Position numbers and translations under genes: made by a program. A stretch of 64,000 nt of DNA from Flavobacteriales bacterium (GTDB lineage: Bacteria; Bacteroidota; Bacteroidia; Flavobacteriales_E; Vicingaceae), in the NCBI GenBank assembly GCA_020853105.1, contig JADYZM010000039.1:44549-108548 (forward strand), written 5' to 3'. Below, piece after piece: positions 18,990 through 29,144 of this stretch; positions within the stretch are counted from its first letter, which is position 1; each line of letters opens with the position of its first letter. The notes beneath the pieces are model-generated. The model saw only the letters and a list, made by a program, of their open reading frames with translations. It was not told where the DNA came from and ran no database searches.

Positions 18990-19769
18990 TTAGTTCAAAA
19001 GGAATGTAAATTTCATAGTTCCCTTTTGGTCTGTGTTTAGCTCAGGTTTTGCATTAAACTTGGCTTTAAAAGCAGCTTTAATGGCTTTATCAATAAGAGT
19101 TTCGTTCAAAATTGTTGTTCCCCTACCATTTGTTGCACGAATTACTTTACCGTATTTATCTACAACAATATCAACAAAAACAAATCCTTTTTCCTGTGAA
19201 TTATCATCAATTTTTGGTAAGCTAAGAGGAACTCTTCCTGAAAGTGAATATTCAACTCCGTTTCTATTGCCACCTCCCACATAGTTTTTACTATTTGGGT
19301 CTCCATTAGGATCGCCCTGATTACCTGGATTACCAGTAATACCATCGCTATTTGAGTTTGAACCGGACTGATTAAAAGCGTTCAATGCTTCGGAGAGATT
19401 TTTACTGGTTGTTTGTTTTTTTTCTTCTATTGGTTGTTCGTTATTTTTAGGTTCATTATTTTTAGTTGCGTTCACAGGAACTGTTTCAGATGTGTTTTGA
19501 GTTGTAATACTTTGCTCGGTATTTGATGTTTGCGATAATTGGTCTTCACTGCTTTCTGTATTTTTACTGGTGGAGCCCATCAATTCCTGCGACTCTGTTT
19601 CACCCATACCTTCATCACTATTTCCAAAGTTAATTGTTATCCCCTCTTCAGGCGGTGGAGGGTCAGGATATGACATACCAACAAAAAGAAACAAAATCAA
19701 TAGCAAAGAATGTATTCCTATTGTTCCAATAATACCTGCTCTGTTATTTTTATCTTTTAAAATTTGCAT
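18990..19769 (-). CDS. TonB-family energy transducer
   Basis: 259 residues. One N-terminal membrane helix (about 12-32, GIIGTIGIHSLLLILFLFVG) is followed by a PPPPEEG stretch and a low-complexity Ser/Asn/Gln/Thr linker (about 45-165). The C-terminal 90 residues have the TonB C-terminal fold (GRVPLSLPKID, VFVDIVVDKYGKVIRAT, ALKAAFKAKF-like text). TonB links the proton motive force, taken up by ExbB/ExbD, to outer membrane receptors. It sits directly after exbD and exbB. The linker is rich in N and S rather than Pro/Lys, unlike E. coli TonB. Confidence 0.85.
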   Translation of the reverse strand: MQILKDKNNRAGIIGTIGIHSLLLILFLFVGMSYPDPPPPEEGITINFGNSDEGMGETESQELMGSTSKNTESSEDQLSQTSNTEQSITTQNTSETVPVNATKNNEPKNNEQPIEEKKQTTSKNLSEALNAFNQSGSNSNSDGITGNPGNQGDPNGDPNSKNYVGGGNRNGVEYSLSGRVPLSLPKIDDNSQEKGFVFVDIVVDKYGKVIRATNGRGTTILNETLIDKAIKAAFKAKFNAKPELNTDQKGTMKFTFLLN

Positions 19770-19810
19770 GATATAGTTTAGATGGAAAATTTAATAATTT
19801 CCATAAAAAA

Positions 19811-20203
19811 TTATTTAGGTGAAGTAGCCAATACCATTTTGTATTTATTTCGATTGGCAATATCCATTACTTTAACAACTTCTTCAATTGGTACTGATTT
19901 TTCAGCATGTAAAATGATTCCAGGTTCTATCTCTCCTGCTAATTGTTTTTGTAACTCAGGTTCAATTGTTTCAAAAGTAACCTTTTGAAGGTTAACATAA
20001 TAGTCTAATTCTTTACTAATTGAAATAGAAACGGTTTGTTTAGTTAATGTTTTGCTAGAACTTTTAGGGAGCAATAGTTTTAAAGCATTTGGACTTATTA
20101 AGGTAGAAGTGATTACAAAAAATATGAGTAACAGAAATACTATATCTGTCATACTTGCCATATTAAAATTTGTACTAACCTTATTTTTTGTTCGTAATGC
20201 CAT
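19811..20203 (-). CDS. exbD: ExbD/TolR-type biopolymer transport protein
   Basis: 130 residues. The single membrane helix contains the proton-carrying aspartate in NMASMTDIVFLLLIFFVITSTL, followed by a small periplasmic domain with IPIEEVVKVMD-like text. It forms the pmf-driven motor with ExbB (3 bases upstream) and drives the TonB-like protein downstream. TolR would be the alternative; the TonB gene next door favours ExbD. Confidence 0.9.
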   Translation of the reverse strand: MALRTKNKVSTNFNMASMTDIVFLLLIFFVITSTLISPNALKLLLPKSSSKTLTKQTVSISISKELDYYVNLQKVTFETIEPELQKQLAGEIEPGIILHAEKSVPIEEVVKVMDIANRNKYKMVLATSPK

Positions 20204-20205
20204 TT

Positions 20206-20922
20206 TTAAATCGCAGGTTCATGTAAAATATCTAAAAATTCGGTTGTTCGTGCTTCCATAACAAAAACAATCTTTTCTACTTTAGCTACCAATATGTTGT
20301 ATGCAACATAAGCTATAATTCCAATTATTAAACCAGCAACAGTTGTAATCATTGCTGTGTATATACCTTCAGAGAGCATTTCTACGTCAATATTTCCTCC
20401 TGCTGAAGCCATTTGGTGGAAAACCAAAATCATTCCAACAACAGTACCCAAGAATCCTATCATAGGAGCAGCTCCTGAAATTGTTGCTAAAGTTGAAAGA
20501 TTTTTCTCTAATTTATTCAGTTCTAATTTTCCTGTAGTTTCTACTGCTGCGCCAATATCATTCAACGGCTTTCCAATTCGGCTTATCCCTTTTTCAATCA
20601 TTCTTGCAATAGGAGAATGGTTAGATTTACATAGGGATTTAGCAGAATCAATTTTTCCGTCTAAAATATAGTCTTTTATCTGATTCATAAAGTTTGAATC
20701 TTCTTTTCCTGCTTTTACAATTGCCAAATACCTTTCTATGATAATATAAACAGCAACAATAGAAAGAATCAACAAAGAAATCATAATAATATTTCCTCCG
20801 ATACCTCCTGATGATACCAATTCCCAAACCGATAGTGTTTTTTGAACTGTAACTGGTGCCTGTGTTACAGCTACTGCTGTTCCGTTACCCAAAGTAACTT
20901 GAAGTAAAATTTGACTTAACAT
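20206..20922 (-). CDS. exbB: ExbB/TolQ/MotA-type proton channel
   Basis: 238 residues with three membrane helices: about 39-62, 145-170 (ISGAAPMIGFLGTVVGMILVF) and 190-215 (MITTVAGLIIGIIAYVAYNIL). The GFLGTVVGM and TTVAGL motifs are those of the MotA/TolQ/ExbB family. The 20-residue N-terminal extension is small. First gene of the exbB-exbD-tonB-folC operon; it powers TonB-dependent uptake. Confidence 0.92.
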   Translation of the reverse strand: MLSQILLQVTLGNGTAVAVTQAPVTVQKTLSVWELVSSGGIGGNIIMISLLILSIVAVYIIIERYLAIVKAGKEDSNFMNQIKDYILDGKIDSAKSLCKSNHSPIARMIEKGISRIGKPLNDIGAAVETTGKLELNKLEKNLSTLATISGAAPMIGFLGTVVGMILVFHQMASAGGNIDVEMLSEGIYTAMITTVAGLIIGIIAYVAYNILVAKVEKIVFVMEARTTEFLDILHEPAI

Positions 20923-21012
20923 AAGTTTATTTTTCGATTGACTAAGGTACTTTATAGAATATCTTTAAAATACTCATCAATAGTAAAATTGTAAACAGTG
21001 AAATGTTAGTTT

Positions 21013-22062
21013 TTATTGTTTCTTCGGTTTGTTTTTACTTGAAACATCGAATCTTCTAGCAATAAAAAATCGAAAGGTACCTAGGCTGGGTTTAAACTGA
21101 AAATTTTCTATTTGAATTGCTCCATAGCTACCATAAAAAGTCATACCAAATAAGTATTTTTCACCTTCATATCCAAATGCAAATCTATACATTACCCTTG
21201 AAGATGTTCCCCTATTTGAAAAAGATGAACTTAAATCTACCCCTGTTGAGTCTATGGTAAAGTTTTTCATGGTGATATTTTTAAATCCGAATCCAGGCAT
21301 TAAGGTTATATTCGTAAAAAATTTCTTTCCAAGCAATAATGTGTATGAATATCCAAGTGAAATTCCATAGTTCGTTGAAGAGTATGCATAAATTGAAAAA
21401 GAATCTCTGGCTGCAATTAGTAAACTGTCAAATGGCACAAACCCTTTATCAGATGCGGCTGCATCAAGATTAAAATAAAATCCGATAAGTGGACTCCCAG
21501 CACTTTTATGTTGAGTACTGCTTCGTGAGTACGATGCCCCATAGGAAAACCGCTTGTGATTAGTGATATAAAAAGCTGAAACTCCAACTGCATATTGCTT
21601 CATTGAACCAAGTTGCGGCATGGTGTCGGATTTCCATTGGGTGAAACTGTTTGGATTCAACATGTGGAACCCTTTGTAGTGTTGAAAATAAGCATCCCCA
21701 CCAATAATTTTTGAATAGATATTAAATTGAAGATCCAAATTTGTAGTTCGTCCTTTAGTATTGATATCTTTTTCACTTTGTGGTAATCCAAGACCCAATC
21801 CAATTCCAAACCATTTGTATTCCATTGCTGCTGAAATACTTGTTTGTCCAACAGGTTTTAATGTTAAAGTAGAATTGTTGTGCGTATTAACTATATCCAA
21901 AGTTGGAGTAGTGGTTGTTATTCCAAGCTTGATTAAAAGTTTTTCTGAATGATCTTTGTAATAAACAATTGAATCTTTTTTTATTGAATTGCTATCTAAA
22001 ATACTTGAAAACCCAAATAGAAAAAGCAATTGAAATACTATTGTAAAAATTATTCTCTTCAA
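21013..22062 (-). CDS. DUF4421 outer-membrane beta-barrel-like protein
   Basis: 349 residues. The start is a TTG at 22062, 6 bases after the stop of the PorU2-like gene; no ATG lies nearby and the TTG gives a good signal peptide. The sequence alternates short amphipathic strands ending in aromatic residues (YKWFGIGLGLGLPQ, GISLGYSYTLLLGKKFF, FAFGYEGEKYLFGMTFYGSYG) and closes with RFFIARRF, like an outer-membrane barrel. It matches the Bacteroidota family DUF4421, of unknown function. Its place behind PorV2 and PorU2 hints at a cell-surface role. Confidence 0.7.
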   Translation of the reverse strand: MKRIIFTIVFQLLFLFGFSSILDSNSIKKDSIVYYKDHSEKLLIKLGITTTTPTLDIVNTHNNSTLTLKPVGQTSISAAMEYKWFGIGLGLGLPQSEKDINTKGRTTNLDLQFNIYSKIIGGDAYFQHYKGFHMLNPNSFTQWKSDTMPQLGSMKQYAVGVSAFYITNHKRFSYGASYSRSSTQHKSAGSPLIGFYFNLDAAASDKGFVPFDSLLIAARDSFSIYAYSSTNYGISLGYSYTLLLGKKFFTNITLMPGFGFKNITMKNFTIDSTGVDLSSSFSNRGTSSRVMYRFAFGYEGEKYLFGMTFYGSYGAIQIENFQFKPSLGTFRFFIARRFDVSSKNKPKKQ

Positions 22063-22068
22063 AACAAT

Positions 22069-25000
22069 TTATCTGAATAAATACATTTTGCCAAATCCAT
22101 TTTTGAAGTATGAATCAGCCTTTGTTTCTCTCAATTCAATATCGTTATCTCCAATTTTAGTTACAACCCTATAAAAATACAAACCATTAGCTAGTCTATC
22201 CCCATAGGTATCTGTTCCATCCCAAGTATAATCAGTAATATTTCTTCCAATTCTGATAGAACCTAATTCATCTTTGTGTATTTCTTTAACCACCTTTCCT
22301 GAAACAGTTAAAATTTGGATTTTGAAAATATCAGGGATTTTACTTCCTGTGAGTGTAAAAACAAATTTGGTGGCTGTTGTAAAAGGGTTTGGATAGTTCA
22401 ATAAATTTGTGATGGTCGATTTATTTATTACTTCAAAGTCAATTTTATAGTCATTTAACCCAGACTGATTCTTAGATTTATCAGTCGCCTGAACGCGTAA
22501 TTGATAAATCCCATCAACTGGAAACATATCTTTAAAAATCATTTTAGCCTTATTTTTTGGTAATGAAGCCGGGTAAAACCGTATATCATTTACTCCATTT
22601 GAACTGAAATATTTCCTTTTTTCTACTCCCGCAGGGTTTTTGATATAGATTTGAAAATCAGATGTGTCGTCTAACGCTAAATATTTGTTTTCATCAGTCA
22701 GCTCTATCACTATTTCAGGTTGAGGAGAGACTATATCTCCACTTAAAATGTGAATCCCATCAAAAGTAACATCTAGAATTGGATTTATTCTGTCCTGCCC
22801 TACATAAAAAGGAATTTGAGCGACATTATTAAAATGATATTTTTCAAGTTGGTCGTTATCAGGATTCACATCAATCATCAAATAATTTAATCCGGGATAT
22901 CCATAGCTTGAGAATTCGATTGTTGCAATAATTATACTGTCTGCCAATAGAGGTTTTTGACGAGCATAAGGAATGGTGTGAAATTGTCCATTTCTATCCA
23001 TTACTTTAAAAGAAATCAATAAACTATCCATATCTCGCAAGCTAATATTTTTAATAGCTATGGATAATTTTATGTTTTCTCCTTCTTGAACCGTATCGTT
23101 ATAAAAGTAGTAAAAGAAACTAGGTTCTAGTGCACATTCAGGAATTTCTTCGTAAGTAATTTGCCAACGTTTGAGTTGAGGTGCAGTAAAATCAAGAGTG
23201 TCTTTCAGAAATGTATTTAACTTCATGTATGGGTAAACAGTTGCATCAATAATATCAGTTAATCGAATGTTGGCTGAATCTGTTGGCAAATTGGGCACAA
23301 GTAATGTTTCTACACCTTGATTATTTATTCCATACACATTCAAAATCGAACTGTCTTGAGTGGGGTCTTCGAGTGGAGTCATTTCCCATGAAAGAGAATC
23401 CCAACTTTTAACGGGCCCTAATATTTCTGAAAAAATATTAGCATAATTTGCTGTTGAAGTTAAGGTTGTTGTAAGGATTAGCTCTTTATGAGTTACAGAA
23501 TCTCCTATAACTTCAATTGCTGACGATGTGTCTCCTTTTTTAGCAAAAAATATAAATGGAATACTATCTTGAACATTTGCTACATTTGTTCCTCCGAGGT
23601 TTTGAAATGCATTTCGAAGATTTGCCGGTATAGGCGAATACCAGCTAAAGGTTTCATAATACCAAGTCCATATTAAAACAATATTATCATTCGGGACGCT
23701 ATCGTTTAGCATATTTGTCATTGCATTCATTTGTTGTGAGTCTGAATGCCTAAATATGAAGAAATTCTTTTTATAGCTACCAGTTCCAAAAGTATTTGCT
23801 TGTCCCATATCCATTTCTTCAGCATTCCATGGTTTAAATGTTTTACTGTCTAAGATAGCCACATGAAAGGCAGACATAGTTGACCAACCGTTATATCCCA
23901 TTCTATCTAAATCAATTAAATATTTTATATCCCATACTTCATCTGCAGTAGCAGCACCATAGTTTATACATTTTAATTGTTTAACATTGGGAGTAAATTC
24001 AAATCTTCTGGTTGCCCTATTGTGTTTAATAAATTCATATTCATCATAATCAAATTGCAAAAAATGAGCCTGTTCCCACCCTTCTTTTCCATTGATATAT
24101 TGAAATGAACTGTTTCTCCATTTGTAACCACTTGCGTCAACAGAGTCCTTTCCAACTCTCCAATAATAAACAGTGCTATCAGGCATGTTCAACAGCATAT
24201 TAGGTTGCCAAGTGATTATTCCACCTGCACTATAAATCATTGTACTTTCTTTGATTGGGCTATTGAAATAATCGGTAGTATCAACTTCAAAAATATAATT
24301 TTTAGCCGGTTCAAAAGGGAAGGCGGTAGAAGCTTTTAGAGTAATTCCTTGATTTGGAATTATTGCGTATTTGTAAGGAAAAATAGGTATAATTTCTCCG
24401 GAAAGTATTTCTAAAGGTACATTTATTTGATTATTTGATTCATGTATTTCATCAATTTCACCTAAGGCATCAACAAAAATATTAAGCATATTAATGCCTA
24501 ACCCTCTGATTAAATCGACTGGTAATTTGAAAGTTACAGTATCTTTATATTTTGGAGCTGTTATTAACTGAAAATAAGTAGTATCGGTATAACCCATCAT
24601 GTTTGTTGGAAAAACTCGAGTTAGCTCAATTGTAATATTTGTATCTATAGATTTTCCCAAGTTTGCAACAACGATGTTCACATCAAATGAATCTATATCT
24701 GAAGTTACATTTTCAGGGGTAAAGTAAACCGACGAACTCTGAATCATGTAATCCGGTTTTTCATACGAATGAATTGAAATCGAAGGATCTCCATGTAACG
24801 TCATTCCTAGAGATGAAGAATTGGTTATTATATTTTGCCCTGCACCTTGAGTTTCTTGAATGGTGTTTTTAATGTGCTGTCCAACACTTCCTCCATAATT
24901 TTTATACGATAAATTTCTATAAAATTCTGCTGAATATGTATTCAACGAACTTGCTACACCAAAATCAACCGAAGCCAAAAAACCAATAACCCCCTTGTTA

Positions 25001-27105
25001 TCATTTAGCACGTATTTTTCACTAATACTATTTGCAGAAGGTAAATGTATATCTCCAGCCAAACAGGCATTTCCTAACAGAAATGGGTATTTTCCGTTTT
25101 GGTTTGGCCAATCATCAGGGTCATCAATGTTTTGATCAAATCCTCCGGTTGCAGATGCGTGTCCAAAAAATGTCATCAAGGAAACACCATTTCCGATTGC
25201 TTGTCGAATAGAATCAGACATTGTGGTTTGAATTGGAGCAGATGTAGTTTTAGCAAAAGAATTTACATTACCACCGAAATTGCTTCCTTCAAAAATAGCC
25301 TTATAACTATCTAAATAGCTCATGAATAATGATGCAGAATTAGCATCATCGCCACCGGCAAAATGTAAAGCTTGTTTCATCCAATCTGTTTCTCCATACG
25401 GTGAAGAAGATTGATTTGGAACAGGGTTTTCGTATTCAATAATCTTATTTAAATAATAATTTACATGATCAGGTGTTAAAGCTGCAATTCTTCCCATTGG
25501 AATAAGTGGCTCTGTGATACTACCATTTAAACCAGAAATTAGCATAATATCAGAAGCAGGGTGACCAAATGATGGAACCAAATTATTGTGAAAATCTACA
25601 CCGCTTCTTGATAAATTAGCTTTAATTGATTTTCCAATTAAGAACAAATAGTTTGGGTGTGTTGACCAATTATCATACACAAAATCTACAAATCCCCTTA
25701 TTGAATAGGGATGTTTATCAATTCCATAAGCAAACTGGTCATATAATTCTTGAATATCAACTACAAAACTGTTTTGTGGGTTTGTAAAACTTGATAATCT
25801 ATAGTTTGAGTATGCATTAGCTTCATTAAGCAATGATGAATGTGTGATTATTATAAATGCCGTATCCACAGTTTGCGAGTAATCAGTGAATTTGGTAGTT
25901 GGGGTAACCGGAAATAATCCGTAAATTGTATCCAATTCAGATTCACGAATTGCCACACATTCTTTTAAGCCTCCGGAGTTTGGAATCAAGCATTCAAAAT
26001 TAGACCCATTGACATTTGTTTCTATCAGTTTGTTGTTGGTAACATCAATAAAAAAAACTTTTCCTGAGCCAATTAGGTTAGAAAATTGGAAGTAGGATTT
26101 TGTCTGTAATAAATCATCATTGATAAATATTTTATTGAATGATGATTTTCCTTCTAAATCGGTTGTATGCGGATAATTAATTTTAATGTATGAAACTGCT
26201 TGTCGGCCAACTGTTGAACCTAAGTCATTGATACTAGAATATGTTAATCCGGTGAAGGGTGAAGTTAAATCTGCAATTGGGATTTGAATATTCAAGTCAA
26301 TTTTATCGTATCCCTCAAATATAGTGTCAATTGTAGTATTTCCGATTTTTAACTGTAAATGCTGATCGTAATACACTTGTGAATAATCTGATTCTCCTAA
26401 AACAGTAGTTTTTAAAGTAGCTCCACCTGAAGAACTATATATGTTTGGTGTAGAAATAGTATATGAAGAAAATCCATCTAAATAATATTCATAATCAAAC
26501 CAGCCTTCTGCTTTATCGTAGCCGAATAAATTTTCAGAAGAACTGCCAAGCAGCAATGTTTTGCCGGTAAAATACTTATTTGAAAAACAATTTAGTACTT
26601 CTTTTTCAAAGTAGTTAGATGGAGTATAAGATGTAAAATTTGTATCGTTTTCAATTGTGTATCTCAAATTAGAAGTAGAGTTGTTCCAAGTTAAAAAATA
26701 ATTAATTGTATCGTTAAATAAACTGTAGTAAGGGTTTGGGTGTAAATTTTGAGCTCCATATAAGCCCTCATCAAACCATCCGTCATTTTTTAAAGCATAA
26801 AATATTATTTTATCAGAGTTATCAAAAATTCCATCGCCCTCACCTTCTATATAAAGAGGAATTTCCACTCCTTTAGCAAATATTTGAAAATTTCTAGGAT
26901 CAATTGAACCTATTGGAATTCCTGAGTTGAAAAGCGTTAATGAATCTATTGAATACAATCCATTTTCTGAAATTTTAAACTTATAATACGATTGATTATA
27001 ATTTATCCAATTGTTATTATACGGTTGAGATAAAGCGACAAGCGTTTGTGAGAGAAAAGTTATAAAAAAAAGATTTCTAATATAAATTCGTAAGCTTATT
27101 TTCAT
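22069..27105 (-). CDS. porU2: PorU2-type T9SS sortase-like C25 cysteine peptidase
   Basis: 1678 residues. A signal peptide and an N-terminal beta-rich region (SQPYNNNWINYNQSYYKF...) precede a gingipain-type C25 domain. The catalytic pair is visible: His in FFGHASATGG at residue 649 and Cys in LLGNACLAGD at residue 681. Long Ig-like parts follow (about 780-1560) and a C-terminal FlgD/T9SS-tail-like block (NYPNPFTTATKFVF, TWDGTDTYGDRLANGLYFYR). Length and layout match the PorU2 family, a paralogue of the T9SS sortase PorU that cleaves sorting tails at the cell surface. It is preceded by a PorV-like gene after 51 bases. Confidence 0.85.
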   Translation of the reverse strand: MKISLRIYIRNLFFITFLSQTLVALSQPYNNNWINYNQSYYKFKISENGLYSIDSLTLFNSGIPIGSIDPRNFQIFAKGVEIPLYIEGEGDGIFDNSDKIIFYALKNDGWFDEGLYGAQNLHPNPYYSLFNDTINYFLTWNNSTSNLRYTIENDTNFTSYTPSNYFEKEVLNCFSNKYFTGKTLLLGSSSENLFGYDKAEGWFDYEYYLDGFSSYTISTPNIYSSSGGATLKTTVLGESDYSQVYYDQHLQLKIGNTTIDTIFEGYDKIDLNIQIPIADLTSPFTGLTYSSINDLGSTVGRQAVSYIKINYPHTTDLEGKSSFNKIFINDDLLQTKSYFQFSNLIGSGKVFFIDVTNNKLIETNVNGSNFECLIPNSGGLKECVAIRESELDTIYGLFPVTPTTKFTDYSQTVDTAFIIITHSSLLNEANAYSNYRLSSFTNPQNSFVVDIQELYDQFAYGIDKHPYSIRGFVDFVYDNWSTHPNYLFLIGKSIKANLSRSGVDFHNNLVPSFGHPASDIMLISGLNGSITEPLIPMGRIAALTPDHVNYYLNKIIEYENPVPNQSSSPYGETDWMKQALHFAGGDDANSASLFMSYLDSYKAIFEGSNFGGNVNSFAKTTSAPIQTTMSDSIRQAIGNGVSLMTFFGHASATGGFDQNIDDPDDWPNQNGKYPFLLGNACLAGDIHLPSANSISEKYVLNDNKGVIGFLASVDFGVASSLNTYSAEFYRNLSYKNYGGSVGQHIKNTIQETQGAGQNIITNSSSLGMTLHGDPSISIHSYEKPDYMIQSSSVYFTPENVTSDIDSFDVNIVVANLGKSIDTNITIELTRVFPTNMMGYTDTTYFQLITAPKYKDTVTFKLPVDLIRGLGINMLNIFVDALGEIDEIHESNNQINVPLEILSGEIIPIFPYKYAIIPNQGITLKASTAFPFEPAKNYIFEVDTTDYFNSPIKESTMIYSAGGIITWQPNMLLNMPDSTVYYWRVGKDSVDASGYKWRNSSFQYINGKEGWEQAHFLQFDYDEYEFIKHNRATRRFEFTPNVKQLKCINYGAATADEVWDIKYLIDLDRMGYNGWSTMSAFHVAILDSKTFKPWNAEEMDMGQANTFGTGSYKKNFFIFRHSDSQQMNAMTNMLNDSVPNDNIVLIWTWYYETFSWYSPIPANLRNAFQNLGGTNVANVQDSIPFIFFAKKGDTSSAIEVIGDSVTHKELILTTTLTSTANYANIFSEILGPVKSWDSLSWEMTPLEDPTQDSSILNVYGINNQGVETLLVPNLPTDSANIRLTDIIDATVYPYMKLNTFLKDTLDFTAPQLKRWQITYEEIPECALEPSFFYYFYNDTVQEGENIKLSIAIKNISLRDMDSLLISFKVMDRNGQFHTIPYARQKPLLADSIIIATIEFSSYGYPGLNYLMIDVNPDNDQLEKYHFNNVAQIPFYVGQDRINPILDVTFDGIHILSGDIVSPQPEIVIELTDENKYLALDDTSDFQIYIKNPAGVEKRKYFSSNGVNDIRFYPASLPKNKAKMIFKDMFPVDGIYQLRVQATDKSKNQSGLNDYKIDFEVINKSTITNLLNYPNPFTTATKFVFTLTGSKIPDIFKIQILTVSGKVVKEIHKDELGSIRIGRNITDYTWDGTDTYGDRLANGLYFYRVVTKIGDNDIELRETKADSYFKNGFGKMYLFR

Positions 27106-27156
27106 CGCTTCTTAAATTGAATTAGAAAATTACACATTTTTTCATTTGCTTGATTT

Positions 27157-28251
27157 TCACTTCTGTTCTTTTGTGTGAATCAACTTATTAAAATCAAATT
27201 TCAAGGAAAAAATGTTTGAATACAACGCTTCTGATTGGTCTCCAATATCAGATAATGCGTAATCAAGTGAAACTCCTTTGAATTTAACGCCTACACCAAA
27301 ATTGGGCTGAAAAGAAACTTTGTCATTCATATAAATATCAGTTGATTTTTGAATATTTCCCACACCCATTCTTAGGAAAATTAGCTGATCGTAACCTACC
27401 TCTAACCCCATGTGTGGATCAATGCTAATAGGATTGCTCGAAATAAGAGTATTTCGTTGTCCATCAGTAGAAAAATCAAAGTTTATTTCACTTAAAACAT
27501 TGAATTTTTTACTTATTTTAATATTCTTTGCAACACCTAAGATTATCTTAGGGAGTGTTATTTCCGTTGAATTTTCAGGAATTTCATTGTTTGTCATTTC
27601 AAACACTTCTTTTGTTTTTTCATCCAAAGAAAAACTCCACGCATTAAAAGTTGTGGTAACGTCTCTTGCCATAAGTCCAAAATTCCAACCTTTAAAGTCG
27701 TACTGTCCGCCAATGTCAATTCCAAAACCATACGCTTGGGCGAAATCGCCAACTCCTCTGTATATTATTTTAACATTTGCTCCATACCTTAAACCTGAAA
27801 TTTTTGATCGTCTTGCATAGGAAAATAAAAAGGCATAATCAGCAACTGAAAATGATGAAATTCTATCGTAATTAATATTTCCATCTGAATCAATCAATTG
27901 GGTTGTATTAGGAATATCATCAACACCAAAACGAATAACGGAAACACCAAAAGAACTCATAGAATCTATTTGAGCGGCAAAACCGCCATAATCAAACTTT
28001 GCAATTCCAGCAAAATACTCAGCGTGCATCAATCCAACAGAAAAATCCTTTTCTAGCTTAGTTAATCCTGCTGGGTTCCAATACCCAGAGGTTACATCAT
28101 TAACAGTAGTAACACATGAATTCGACATACCCAATGCTCTAGCTCCAATTCCAATAGCTAAAAATTCATTGCTATATTTTGGAGCAGTAGATTGGGCATG
28201 TATTTCAATCCCTAAAACAAGTAAAAGTAATGTGAGTTTTATTTTATACAT
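27157..28251 (-). CDS. porV2: PorV2-type outer membrane protein (PorV/PorQ family)
   Basis: 364 residues. Signal peptide to about IHAQ (residue 19), then a FadL-like barrel with the family opening FLAIGIGARALGMSNSCV and DVTSGYWNPAGLTKLEKDF. PorV shuttles T9SS cargo from the translocon to PorU; the paralogue PorV2 is found beside PorU2. The gene order PorV2-PorU2 here supports this naming. The exact job of the second pair is not established. Confidence 0.83.
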   Translation of the reverse strand: MYKIKLTLLLLVLGIEIHAQSTAPKYSNEFLAIGIGARALGMSNSCVTTVNDVTSGYWNPAGLTKLEKDFSVGLMHAEYFAGIAKFDYGGFAAQIDSMSSFGVSVIRFGVDDIPNTTQLIDSDGNINYDRISSFSVADYAFLFSYARRSKISGLRYGANVKIIYRGVGDFAQAYGFGIDIGGQYDFKGWNFGLMARDVTTTFNAWSFSLDEKTKEVFEMTNNEIPENSTEITLPKIILGVAKNIKISKKFNVLSEINFDFSTDGQRNTLISSNPISIDPHMGLEVGYDQLIFLRMGVGNIQKSTDIYMNDKVSFQPNFGVGVKFKGVSLDYALSDIGDQSEALYSNIFSLKFDFNKLIHTKEQK

Positions 28252-28396
28252 AAAAATAAATTCGGCTGAAAATTAATAATTATTTGTGACACTAGTTTGT
28301 GTATTGATTTAGTCTTAGAGAAACTATTTGAATTTATTTTTATTGTTGAAACTAACTAAAGTTTGATAATTTTACGGTTTCAAATTGATTTTCCAG

Positions 28397-29143
28397 ATGA
28401 AAAAACATATTCCTAACGCAATAACTTCTCTAAATCTATTGTGTGGTTGTATTGCAATTATCAATGCTTTTGAAGGAATATTATATTGGTCTGCAATTCT
28501 TATATTTTTAGCTGCATTTTTTGATTTTATGGATGGAGCTGTTGCAAGAATGCTAAAAGTTTCTCACCCATTAGGCGAGCAGCTTGACTCTTTGGCAGAT
28601 GTTATTTCTTTTGGTTTAGCGCCGGGGATTATCTTATATCAGTTTATTAAAGAACTGATTTCCCAAACAGAATATCCATTATTATTAGAGTATCCTTGGT
28701 TAGTTTATTTGGTGTTGATAATACCTGTATTTTCAGCTTTACGATTGGCAAAGTTTAACATTGACACTCGTCAAACAGATGGATTTATTGGATTAGCCAC
28801 GCCTGCAAATGCCAGTTTTTTTATTTCAATTGTATTGGTTTATTCATTTCCTGAACATTTCCAAGTTATCGATATAAAAGATGTACTGATTCCTATTTTT
28901 TCTCATCCACTTCTTCTTTTGATTTTATCATTTGTATTTTCATTTTTACTGGTTTCAGAAATTCCTATGTTTTCGTTAAAAGCAAAATCATTGAGCTGGA
29001 AAGGAAATGAGCAACGTTTTATTTTTTTAGGTTTATTTATCGTAATGTTATTTTTGTTTAGCATTTCAGCAATCCCTTTGTTGATTTTGCTATATATCAT
29101 TTGGTCTGTTTTATCAACATTTTTGTTTTCTAAAAAAGGATAA
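28397..29143 (+). CDS. pssA: CDP-diacylglycerol-serine O-phosphatidyltransferase
   Basis: 248 residues from the ATG at 28397; an upstream in-frame TTG at 28385 is a poorer start. The CDP-alcohol phosphatidyltransferase motif is complete: DFMDGAVARMLKVSHPLGEQLDSLAD (D-G-x2-A-R...G-x3-D-x3-D), with about eight membrane helices. MKKHIPNAITSLNLLCGC is the typical PssA start. It makes phosphatidylserine, the precursor of phosphatidylethanolamine. tadA follows after one base. Confidence 0.92.
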   Translation: MKKHIPNAITSLNLLCGCIAIINAFEGILYWSAILIFLAAFFDFMDGAVARMLKVSHPLGEQLDSLADVISFGLAPGIILYQFIKELISQTEYPLLLEYPWLVYLVLIIPVFSALRLAKFNIDTRQTDGFIGLATPANASFFISIVLVYSFPEHFQVIDIKDVLIPIFSHPLLLLILSFVFSFLLVSEIPMFSLKAKSLSWKGNEQRFIFLGLFIVMLFLFSISAIPLLILLYIIWSVLSTFLFSKKG

Positions 29144-29144
29144 C

